Source: Oscillospiraceae bacterium (GTDB taxonomy: Bacteria; Bacillota; Clostridia; Oscillospirales; CAG-272). From it: 40,075 nt of DNA. The notes under the pieces were generated by a model. It had not been told where the DNA came from and did no database searches. It was given only the letters and a program-made list of their open reading frames with translations. The position numbers and the translations under genes are program-made. The stretch covers positions 1-40,075 of the forward strand of contig SVTP01000022.1 of NCBI GenBank assembly GCA_015063725.1. The letters run 5' to 3'. Below are positions 31,601 to 38,658 of this stretch, in pieces; position 1 is the stretch's first letter, and each line of letters opens with the position of its first letter.

Positions 31601-34269
31601 TGTGCGGTTGGAAATTGCAATCTAACAACGCTATACACGCGGGTGGCACTATCATTTATGATACAGGTAATCTCATTTTCCATGCTGTATGGGAGATGCT
31701 TCAGTATACCATCGAATTTTTACCCGGTGTAGATGATTTCGAAGGTCCCTATGATGACCGATATCAGTATTTTGAATACGGCAAAGAGCAAAGCCTGACG
31801 CCCAACAGATATACCGTTTTTGCGTATCAGTTTGTTGTTTGGCATTGGGTGGATGCTCCCGAAGGTACTCCTGAGAAGGATACAATCTTTAAAGACGGTC
31901 AAGCCTTTATTTGGCCCGAGGATTCTGAAATCACCAAAATCACGTTGGTTGCTCAGTGGGTAATTTGTGACCACAACGGAACCAAATATACCTTCACGAT
32001 TACCACAAGCTCTGCCAAGCGCGTTTGTAATTGTGGGGCGTATACAGAGTCACTTCTGCTTGAAGCTGTGAATACAGTTTATCAAGAAGGGCATCAGCAC
32101 GTAGTAGATCCTGTTTATCAATCTATTTCCCAAAATGGATATACGCCTGCGCCGCTGTGGAACGGTGTTACCGTTTCGTATAGCGGAACGCCAAACGATA
32201 ATAGCTCCTACGGTCCTACTGCAACTGCCCCCATAAATGCAGGATCGTACACCGTAAGCATAACCATATCTTACAACGACGAGACTCACACAATTTCAGC
32301 ACCCCTATTTATTGATAGGGCACAAAGAGTTCCACCCCCTGCAACGCCTCAGTATGAGGTAACTGTTAAAACCAATGGAACAGCTGATACAACCGATGAC
32401 ATCAATGTCATCAAAATCACTGACACAAAAGCGGATATTCCTGTTGAGTATCTCTTCTCGTGGTATAAGGACGGTGTCCTGAATGAAGGATTGGGATGGA
32501 TCACATGGACGGATATCGACGATCCGCCCACACAAGAGTTGTCGGTTGCATGGACCAACTACTACGTAGACGTCCGCTATGCACAAACGGATAACTACTA
32601 TCCCTCACAAATCATTCGAGGTTCCCAAACTGTTGTTTGGACAGGTCAGGTATCTATCGTAATTCGCTCCGATTCTCAAAACGGTCTCAATCATTCCCGC
32701 GTAGACCCTTACGAAAAGGACGGTGGGGAGGAGGGTATTCTTGTTACTCTGATTCCTACCAGCGGTTATTATATCTACAATATTGACGCAAATATAACGA
32801 TCATACCGAAAATCGATGAAACCGATGTCAGTGGTTATCAGCACCCAACCATTGAGAGTATCTCTATCGGCGCTGAAGAATGGATCGTTCAAATCCGTAA
32901 CATCGCAGATGCAACCTCATATGGCGGTCTTACAATTGACATCCTCTTCTCCGGTGCGGCGAAAAAGGTGATTGTCGATTCTTCGGTTGTTAAGAATGAA
33001 GAATTCGAAAACGTTACAGCAAAGGGCGAGGACGACGTCAAAATCAGCCGCGACTCTGCCTATACTGTTTGCTTTGACGTAAAGAATTACGAACACTATT
33101 CCGAGCCTGCTATTCTCTTTGGCACCGCAGTTCCCGTCGGTACGACCATTATTATGGTGGATTACACCGATCTATCGTATTGGAGCTACACCGTAACAAG
33201 CGCGGTTGATCAAATTCTCCTGCGTGACTTTATCCGCATGGGTACGGAGAACACCAAGTTTAACTGCGATGACAGAGAAAGCTTCACCCTCCAATTTGTG
33301 GTGGATTTTTCGGATTGTGCAACAAGAATAGAAAATGTTACTCTTAGCACCTCGTTTGTAGCAACTCCTGTTTATCCGGACGCTTTGCTTGGTATTGCTC
33401 CCGGTGCAGCAGTTGACAACAAGATTCGAAATGTTCCGAACGTTGCCATAACTGAGGAAATTCAACTTGTGGACGAACCGACCTTTGCAATCGGTACGCA
33501 GAGCGATACGGGGCTGACACAATCTCTCTCTTATCAATTTGCTTACAGTCCCATTGAGGGTGTCGGCATTTCCAAGTGGGATAATACGTGCGGCATTTTG
33601 GTGATTACTCCCCAAAATCCCGAAGCACTCCCCGCAGATGCCAGATTGCGGGTTAGAATTGGAAACTCCATCAAAACTTATTCTTTGATTGACGGAAAAT
33701 TCACCGTTGCACTGCTTTCTATGGGCGAGGGCGAGGTAGTAATCACCTTGCTGTCGGGTATGTTGCCCAATCAAAACGCCACTTTTGCGTTTGACGTTCA
33801 ACTCTACGCCTCTGCAACGGCGGTCAGAACAACTCCTCAAGGAAAATTGTTGTCCCAAACGTCACTTGCCTACACAGTAACGAAAACAATAAAACCTGTC
33901 ATCCATGTTTCTTTTGATGGGGAACTTCCCGAATATCAAGGCATTGATGAAGCGGGAGTAGGTGTGTTTACGCCTTTCAACTTTAACGTTTCACTTACTG
34001 AGCCCATCCAGGAAGATTGGGAGATCAGGGCAGCCCTCTATGCAAAGAATTCCGATGGCGTATATACGAATACCACGCAAAAGGGCGAATTGACCGCAAA
34101 AAGTAGTACCGAATATGCAGGAACGATTGGGTTCAACTCCTTTGATCAGCAAATGAGCCAAAACAAGGGTAGCTTGAGCTTTATGCTCAAAATTGAGATC
34201 GTTGATAAAACCGGTCAAGTGCTCAATTCTGTTCCTCTGTATTTTGTTTTGATTGATACAAGACAGTAA
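28645..34269 (+). CDS. Giant secreted beta-helix / InlB-repeat surface protein
   Basis: 1874 aa. A classical signal peptide (~1-33, cleavage after AHA) shows export by the ordinary route rather than by SipW. Residues ~255-535 repeat AAIGGG...GG-TINGG units. Residues ~545-835 are a right-handed beta-helix of ~20-25-residue rungs (GGAVYIN-GG, MSGGTISGN-like). Residues ~947-1105 hold InlB/Flg_new-type beta-grasp repeats (GYDMCGWKL, HAVWEM, LVAQW), then an MBG-like domain (~1160-1226, INAGSYTVSIT). The last ~600 residues are beta-rich and not recognised. There is no LPXTG, C-terminal TM, SLH or LysM domain, so attachment may depend on the neighbouring fibre proteins. GAAAGGATATTT precedes the ATG. 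A strong terminator follows. Confidence 0.85.
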   Translation: MRSIMYHKKSILIIFIAICMLAPFIGALPVAHAADNTDDVQYEYIYLDLAAGNISIKGSEYSGKVYHRDAEGNVTSVTVSDTLKDGQAYYVYQSQGGPDSPDGYFDKASNTFVIPKRTPVTYEGKNWEDYITNNSDVEAVIGAWITAAPAAGRTSTPYNITITGKVNATLVIDNLWSAFQTGKNQSKEDGGISFIPNADDAHLTIRAVGDNRFGNIFYANTRSRKKTNITFEEKEIGSSITVANLRKNDNRNYWCAAIGGNDSGTDWKENANGLIFNSGTIFAGTTAADDCTAIGGGGNGYGGITINGGRVTATVRSSGAAIGGGIGKTSRGGPADIVITGGEVYAYNFSCSSTYSLKGVSYIPAAAIGGGSSARSECDSCTVTITGGKVYAQSLGGTAIGGGSSSDTKGGNATVLISGNAYVEAKSIAGTIGKNQVPAGAAIGGGTGGNDSATTGGSVTLTIEGNPTVIVGSIGGGKTIHKDGNIGAATVTINGGTIQGQIVMQGINPTTKKPSSFTMTDGTIDNINANKDGFVFVEDNGGAVCVKSGTATISGGVIKNCINTDYLGGAIYLSGGNVNMTGGTIQDCKAQKGGAVYINGGNMAISGGAITQNTANENGGAVYINAGLLSVSGSADISNNKAINGAGAYLAGGSMTVEGNATIRANVASTDGGAAYLEGGSFTMSGGTMSGNTALNGAGALVANGSVTVSGGVITQNTATVNGGAFCISNGDYTMTGGELTYNLALTGDGGAIYVSSSQANTDITIRSGSITHNTAGKNGGALGVYGQDGVQFVITIGSCTNHKDCPAGYHKLMGDDTKTESCPIIQNNSSQTSGGAIYLAGSYDAVMNMYCLVEKDNRVGDGVSTSNFMMVDGGTLNITSLGPNGEADFGKMEINSSIHVTGGRVTLSGTHDNPIFNEHVTVDVAQGEGDIVGDFFNDLRTGGKGRVILYYENTPGSSRYILIDEANPTSHRVIPNVYSRPGYDMCGWKLQSNNAIHAGGTIIYDTGNLIFHAVWEMLQYTIEFLPGVDDFEGPYDDRYQYFEYGKEQSLTPNRYTVFAYQFVVWHWVDAPEGTPEKDTIFKDGQAFIWPEDSEITKITLVAQWVICDHNGTKYTFTITTSSAKRVCNCGAYTESLLLEAVNTVYQEGHQHVVDPVYQSISQNGYTPAPLWNGVTVSYSGTPNDNSSYGPTATAPINAGSYTVSITISYNDETHTISAPLFIDRAQRVPPPATPQYEVTVKTNGTADTTDDINVIKITDTKADIPVEYLFSWYKDGVLNEGLGWITWTDIDDPPTQELSVAWTNYYVDVRYAQTDNYYPSQIIRGSQTVVWTGQVSIVIRSDSQNGLNHSRVDPYEKDGGEEGILVTLIPTSGYYIYNIDANITIIPKIDETDVSGYQHPTIESISIGAEEWIVQIRNIADATSYGGLTIDILFSGAAKKVIVDSSVVKNEEFENVTAKGEDDVKISRDSAYTVCFDVKNYEHYSEPAILFGTAVPVGTTIIMVDYTDLSYWSYTVTSAVDQILLRDFIRMGTENTKFNCDDRESFTLQFVVDFSDCATRIENVTLSTSFVATPVYPDALLGIAPGAAVDNKIRNVPNVAITEEIQLVDEPTFAIGTQSDTGLTQSLSYQFAYSPIEGVGISKWDNTCGILVITPQNPEALPADARLRVRIGNSIKTYSLIDGKFTVALLSMGEGEVVITLLSGMLPNQNATFAFDVQLYASATAVRTTPQGKLLSQTSLAYTVTKTIKPVIHVSFDGELPEYQGIDEAGVGVFTPFNFNVSLTEPIQEDWEIRAALYAKNSDGVYTNTTQKGELTAKSSTEYAGTIGFNSFDQQMSQNKGSLSFMLKIEIVDKTGQVLNSVPLYFVLIDTRQ

Positions 34270-34292
34270 TACAGAAGATCCCATAACAAAAA

Positions 34293-34327
34293 CAAGCCCC
34301 GAGGGAATCCCTCGGGGCTATCGTTTT
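34293..34327. terminator. Terminator between the surface-protein gene and nadE
   Basis: AGCCCCGAGGG-AAT-CCCTCGGGGCT is a perfect 11-bp stem between converging genes, followed by ATCGTTTTG and preceded by AAAAACA. Confidence 0.9.
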
Positions 34328-34341
34328 GTAAAAATGATTGT

Positions 34342-36240
34342 TTACAGTTTTTCAATTTCACCGAGCCACAAAGCGCTTGCGGCATCTGACGGCATTTGCC
34401 AAGCGCCTCTGGGCGAGAGCGAGATCTCACCGACCTGAGGACCATCAGGCAGGCAGGAACGTTTGAACTGTTGCGCAAAGAAACGCTTGAAGAATACCTG
34501 CAACCACTTTTTGAGCACTTCATCACTGTATTTCTCACCCCACGCGCTCTGTGCCATGCGATAAAGCTTGGTTGGCGTGAAGCCGTAACGGATGAAATAG
34601 TATAGATAAAAATCATGCAACTCGTAGGGACCAACCAGATCCTCGGTTTTTTGTGCGATCTTGCCGTCGGCGTCAGCCGGGAGCAGCTCGGGCGAGACGG
34701 GTGTGTCGAGAATGTCATAAAGCGCCGCGGCAACCTTTTCTTGTCCGTTTTCTTTTGCTTCATTTGCACAATATCTTACCACGTGACCGACCAAGGTCTT
34801 GGGGATAGAAGCATTCACGCCGTACATCGACATGTGGTCGCCGTTGTAGGTTGCCCAACCAAGCGCCAACTCGGAGAGGTCGCCCGTACCGATGACCATA
34901 CCACCGCAGTCGTTGGCAATGTCCATGAGCACCTGCGTGCGCTCGCGCGCCTGCGCATTCTCATAGGTGACATCACGAAGCTCTGGATCATGCCCAATGT
35001 CGCGGAAGTGTACGTTAACGGCATCAAAGATATTCACGCAACGAAAATCAACACCAAGCCCCTCACAAAGCACTGTGGCATTGTTCTTGGTTCTTGCAGT
35101 CGTGCCAAAGCAAGGCATGGTTACGGCGATGATGTCGCTGCGCGGACGACCAAGGGCGTCCATTGCGCGCACCATCACCAAAAGGGCGAGGGTGGAATCC
35201 AGACCGCCTGAAATGCCAAGCACGATCTTTTTTGCATAAGCACGCACAATGCGCGTGCGCAGTCCTGCCGCTTGAATGGCAATCACGCGCTCGCAGTGTG
35301 CGGCAAGCTCAGCGGGCGCTACCGGAAAAAAAGGTGTGGCATCAAGCTTTCGTGTCAGCTTTGTCTCGGTAATTTCAAGAGAAAAGGGAACGACCGTATG
35401 ACAGCTACCGGGGTCAACAAGGTTGGCGCGGCGGCGGTCAAGCATCACTCTTTCAAGGTCAATCTCGGTAATGAGAAGATCAGTTCCGTCAAAGGGGATA
35501 GACTCTGCCACAATCTCACCGTTCTCAACCACCAGCTTTTTGCCGCCAAAGGCGTTGTCGGTGGTTGATTCCCCATCACCTGCCGAAGCGGTGATATATG
35601 CGGTGTGTGTACGCGCGGTGTGCGCCGCGAGGATGACGTCAAGAGCGGGCTTTTTTGTAGCGGTTTCGGGCATTGCCGCAGGGTGACAGATGAGGGTTGC
35701 GCCTGCCGCACTGTGAGAGAGCGAGGGCGCATAAAGCGTGTGCAGATCCGCGCCGATCTCGACGGCAAGCGTCAAAGAGGGCATTGTACCACACTCGAAT
35801 ATCTGTTCTGTGCCAAGAGAAACGTGCTCATCTGCAAAGAAAACTTCCTCAACAAAGTCGGGAGCGGATGCAAAATGACGCTCGTCAACCTTGCGTCCCG
35901 TTACAAGGCCCAAAAGGTTGCCTCTGTGGCAGACTGCGGCGGTGTTGTAGACCTTTGCGTGAGCAGCAAAGGGAAGTCCCACAACCGATACCATATCCAA
36001 TTCTTGGGTGGCGTCCAGATACGCCTTGAGTGCATCTTGCGCACCCTGCAAAAGGGTATTGCTTGTAAAGAGATCGCCGCAGGTAGCGCCCGTGAGAGAC
36101 AATTCAGGGAACACCAACACGCGCACACCCTCGCCATACGCTTTTTGAGCCAGCGCGACATGTGCCTCGGCATTTGCTTTTGTGTCAGCCACGCGCACCA
36201 TGGGAGTGGCAGCGGCAACCTTCAAAAATCCATTTTTCAT
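34342..36240 (-). CDS. nadE: NAD synthetase, two-domain, with degenerate glutaminase site
   Basis: Amidates nicotinate adenine dinucleotide to NAD; 632 aa. Residues ~1-290 are a nitrilase-type domain that normally supplies ammonia from glutamine. Residues ~320-632 are the synthetase, with P-loop LGISGGLDSTLAL (Ser344-Ser349) and GTGDLSELALGWATYNGDHMSMYGVN. The synthetase motifs are intact. In the nitrilase domain Glu46 (FPELSLTG) is present, but the nucleophile motif EICED reads EIGAD, with Gly163 in place of Cys. The loop normally carrying the catalytic lysine (VPK, LPNY, RWF) is shortened to GLVTGRKVDERHF. The enzyme probably uses free ammonia. Confidence 0.9.
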   Translation of the reverse strand: MKNGFLKVAAATPMVRVADTKANAEAHVALAQKAYGEGVRVLVFPELSLTGATCGDLFTSNTLLQGAQDALKAYLDATQELDMVSVVGLPFAAHAKVYNTAAVCHRGNLLGLVTGRKVDERHFASAPDFVEEVFFADEHVSLGTEQIFECGTMPSLTLAVEIGADLHTLYAPSLSHSAAGATLICHPAAMPETATKKPALDVILAAHTARTHTAYITASAGDGESTTDNAFGGKKLVVENGEIVAESIPFDGTDLLITEIDLERVMLDRRRANLVDPGSCHTVVPFSLEITETKLTRKLDATPFFPVAPAELAAHCERVIAIQAAGLRTRIVRAYAKKIVLGISGGLDSTLALLVMVRAMDALGRPRSDIIAVTMPCFGTTARTKNNATVLCEGLGVDFRCVNIFDAVNVHFRDIGHDPELRDVTYENAQARERTQVLMDIANDCGGMVIGTGDLSELALGWATYNGDHMSMYGVNASIPKTLVGHVVRYCANEAKENGQEKVAAALYDILDTPVSPELLPADADGKIAQKTEDLVGPYELHDFYLYYFIRYGFTPTKLYRMAQSAWGEKYSDEVLKKWLQVFFKRFFAQQFKRSCLPDGPQVGEISLSPRGAWQMPSDAASALWLGEIEKL

Positions 36241-36281
36241 AAATCATAACTCCTTTCAAAAAGGAACTCTATATCAAGAGA

Positions 36282-36311
36282 ATTATATCACCATTTTTGA
36301 CAGTTTGTCAA
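36282..36311 (-). promoter_or_regulatory. nadE promoter with palindrome on the -35
   Basis: Minus strand: TTGACA (plus 36306-36311), an 18-bp spacer and an extended TGA-TATAAT (plus 36282-36287). The -35 is one arm of a TTGACA-GTT-TGTCAA palindrome (36297-36311), a possible operator for an NAD-responsive repressor. The match to any known operator is not established. Confidence 0.7.
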
Positions 36312-36340
36312 TAGAAAGTGTATATTTTATATTTGTTTGC

Positions 36341-37231
36341 TTAAAAAGAAACGTTTTTTGTCCTCATATACCAACTCGGCACGGGATTTTTCATATTGTC
36401 ATACCACGAGAGCACATCCTTGGCTTGATTGAGCATAACCGCAATTTCTTTTTCGCCAAACGGAATTGCCCACGGGACAGAGGAAAGAGTATTGCTGGCA
36501 ATATAGAGAGCAAGCAATCCCCAAAACTCCATAGGGATGTTGTTATCAAAATATCCGTCCACCATGCCGCTGGCAAAGTGGGGAGCTGCTTGAGCGCACC
36601 AAACAATGCGGTTGAATTCTTCCCACGGGTCTCCAAAATCATTTCTGTTAAAGTCAATGATGTAGAGCCGTTTGTCCTTGCCGATCATCATGTTTCCAAT
36701 ATGATAATCGCCGTGCTGGTAGGTTCTGGGGCGCCCTTTGAGCAGGTGTCTGTTGGCGTTGATATAGTCGATAAACGCTTGACCGTTGTCGCATTTGATA
36801 GGGCATTCGGCATACATTTTGATCTTGCGGTCTGCCTTGCGATTGAAATAGATCTCCCAATCCTCGCACCCCTCGGGTGCAGGGATTTTGTGGATTTCTT
36901 TTAGAATTTGTCCCGACGCAAACCCGTAGGTATACTGTTCTTCGATGGTATAGTTGTGGATGTTTTCTTCCGCATCCACGCCCTCTATCCAAGTTTGAAT
37001 AGAGTAAACACCCTCATCAGATGTGCCAAACTCTAACGGCTTGCACATAGGAATACCAAGCGCCGCCACTTGTTGCATCAATTCAAATTCGCTTTTCTTG
37101 CGCTCGTATTGCTCGATAGGAGAAACGCGGAGCAAAAACTTGTTGCCGCGCTCGTCAATGGCGCAGTATTTTTTGTCTTCCGACCAACCTTTTTGAATCA
37201 ACTCTTTGGAAATAAAGCGGTAGCTCGACAT
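36341..37231 (-). CDS. Aminoglycoside phosphotransferase-fold kinase
   Basis: 296 aa. APH/choline-kinase fold: N-terminal lobe with KFLLRVSPIEQ (ATP-binding Lys strand) and a hinge at YSIQTWIEG, then the catalytic loop YQHGDYHIGNMMIG with its Asp and Asn, and the metal-binding DFN of LYIIDFNRNDFGDPWEEF. The true substrate is unknown: most genomic members of this family are not resistance enzymes, and nothing here indicates an antibiotic substrate. It follows the dehydrogenase gene by 24 bp in the same direction, with AAAGGAGA as ribosome binding site. The two probably share a transcript. Confidence 0.82.
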   Translation of the reverse strand: MSSYRFISKELIQKGWSEDKKYCAIDERGNKFLLRVSPIEQYERKKSEFELMQQVAALGIPMCKPLEFGTSDEGVYSIQTWIEGVDAEENIHNYTIEEQYTYGFASGQILKEIHKIPAPEGCEDWEIYFNRKADRKIKMYAECPIKCDNGQAFIDYINANRHLLKGRPRTYQHGDYHIGNMMIGKDKRLYIIDFNRNDFGDPWEEFNRIVWCAQAAPHFASGMVDGYFDNNIPMEFWGLLALYIASNTLSSVPWAIPFGEKEIAVMLNQAKDVLSWYDNMKNPVPSWYMRTKNVSF

Positions 37232-37255
37232 CGGTTTCTCCTTTCTTGTGTTTTG

Positions 37256-38137
37256 TTATTTTTGATCCTTCAAATTCGCAACAATTCTCTCCGCTTCACC
37301 ACAAATCTGTGCCGCCTCGTCCGCGGAGCAGGTTTTGAGCAGCTTCTTTCTCGGCAGTCCCCAAATATCAAAGAGGGAGGGGCCAAACCATTCATTTTTG
37401 TCTGCATCCTGTACCATTGCCGCGAGAATGGAAAGAGACGCACGGCGCGGGGACATAAAGATCACCTTCATTGGGTGCTTGATAATGGCGTAGATCAGCT
37501 TGGGGTAGTGCGCGGTGATATTCGTTAACGTGATGCCGGGGTGCGCTACGGAGATCGTACCACCGTCCTTGTCAAGCCCGAACAGTGAGAACATCAAAAA
37601 GCGTTTTGCATTGCCGTAAACCTTTGAGGACTCTTTGCGCGTGAGAAACTCAACGTCGGAGAGGTCGATATGCGAATAATTGTGCGCAATGCTGCCAACG
37701 GCAACGATGCGACCGCCACGCTCGCGCATTATGGGCAGAAGTGTGTGCGCCATATAATAGGGCGCGACAAAATTGATTTGGAAAACGTTATCGTGTCCCG
37801 TGCCTGTGGTGTAGCGCGGAACATGATACGCCCCCGCGTTGAAGAACAGATAATCAGGAGGGGAGAGGAGCAATTCTTCGGTGACAGAACGCACCGTCGA
37901 GAAGTCCGCGAGGTCAAGGCGCAAATGACGCGCATTGAGCGTGGGGAACTCCACTTTCAGCTTTTCAATCCAAGTATTTGAACGCTCACTGTTGCGGTCA
38001 AGGAGCAACAGATTTGCACCAAGTCCTGCCAAATGGCGGCAGAGCTCCTGTCCAATTCCGCCTGTTGCACCGCTGATGGCAACGGTTTTGCCGACCATTG
38101 AGGGTATATTTTTTTGTATCCAAGTATCGGTTTTCAT
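37256..38137 (-). CDS. Short-chain dehydrogenase/reductase
   Basis: 293 aa SDR, NAD(P)-dependent. The cofactor loop is ISGATGGIGQEL (TGxxxGIG type), followed by LLLLDRNSER, the FFNAGAY motif (NAG), a catalytic Ser in AVGSIAHNYS, and YGNAK (YxxxK). A 20-residue N-terminal extension and a longer C-terminus recall the retinol-dehydrogenase-like SDRs, which act on hydrophobic alcohols; the substrate cannot be named. AGGAG precedes the ATG. Confidence 0.88.
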   Translation of the reverse strand: MKTDTWIQKNIPSMVGKTVAISGATGGIGQELCRHLAGLGANLLLLDRNSERSNTWIEKLKVEFPTLNARHLRLDLADFSTVRSVTEELLLSPPDYLFFNAGAYHVPRYTTGTGHDNVFQINFVAPYYMAHTLLPIMRERGGRIVAVGSIAHNYSHIDLSDVEFLTRKESSKVYGNAKRFLMFSLFGLDKDGGTISVAHPGITLTNITAHYPKLIYAIIKHPMKVIFMSPRRASLSILAAMVQDADKNEWFGPSLFDIWGLPRKKLLKTCSADEAAQICGEAERIVANLKDQK

Positions 38138-38161
38138 AACGAACTCCTGCGTTTTTTCTAC

Positions 38162-38190
38162 ATTATATCATATTTTGGGCGCAACTGCAA
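38162..38190 (-). promoter_or_regulatory. Promoter of the SDR-kinase operon
   Basis: Minus strand: TTGCAG (plus 38185-38190), a 17-bp spacer and an extended TGA-TATAAT (plus 38162-38167). Confidence 0.72.
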
Positions 38191-38229
38191 GAAAAACGAA
38201 AAAAAGAAGAAAAAATTTTTCAAAAAGTG

Positions 38230-38280
38230 TTGACAAAAGAGAACTCTTATGGTATACTATGTAAAGCAATTTGCTTTACA
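38230..38280 (+). promoter_or_regulatory. ylxM-ffh promoter and 21-bp palindrome at +1
   Basis: TTGACA (38230-38235), a 17-bp spacer and an extended TGG-TATACT (38253-38258). Directly after the -10 lies TGTAAAGCAA-T-TTGCTTTACA (38260-38280), 10-bp perfect arms around one base. It overlaps the predicted transcription start, so it is either an operator or a 5'-terminal mRNA stem. Confidence 0.8.
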
Positions 38281-38302
38281 CCTATTCGGAGGTGAAAACA
38301 AG

Positions 38303-38638
38303 ATGTTTGAAAAGAACCTTGAAATCGGTTATTTGCTCGATTTTTACGGCGACGTGCTCTCGGAGCGGAAACGAACGGTGCTGGATTACTATTACAACGA
38401 CGACCTATCTCTCTCGGAAATTGCCGAGGAGATCGGCATTTCCAGGCAAGGTGTTCGCGAGCTGATCAAAAAGGCGGGCGAGGAGCTTATGTTCTATGAG
38501 GAAAAGCTGGGGCTTGCAAAGCGCTTTCAGTTGGTTGAGGCGCAAACCGAGCATTTGCTTTCCCTGATGGAAGAAGAGGGCGTTGCGGGCGAGGTCCGTA
38601 AGGCCGCAAAGGAGCTTTTGGAGACCGTAGGAGGATAA
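38303..38638 (+). CDS. ylxM: YlxM/p13 family helix-turn-helix protein
   Basis: 111 aa, sigma-region-4-like helix-turn-helix: RKRTVLDYYYNDDLSLSEIAEEIGISRQGVRELIKKAGEEL. YlxM is almost always encoded just before ffh in Bacillota and is thought to modulate the signal recognition particle. The start at 38303 follows GGAGGTG; an in-frame ATG 54 bases earlier overlaps the promoter -10 and is rejected. It could also bind the palindrome in its own promoter, since its helix-turn-helix is intact (inference). Confidence 0.92.
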   Translation: MFEKNLEIGYLLDFYGDVLSERKRTVLDYYYNDDLSLSEIAEEIGISRQGVRELIKKAGEELMFYEEKLGLAKRFQLVEAQTEHLLSLMEEEGVAGEVRKAAKELLETVGG

Positions 38639-38658
38639 GAGACGAAAGGAGTGCGTAA

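Noticed and set aside
36297..36326. Plus-strand promoter TTGACA-18-TATATT before 36341
   Set aside because: It would read into the 3' end of a minus-strand gene. The TTGACA is explained by the palindrome on the nadE -35.
36341..37231. Antibiotic-resistance gene
   Set aside because: Only the general APH kinase fold is visible. No resistance subfamily signature or mobile context is present.
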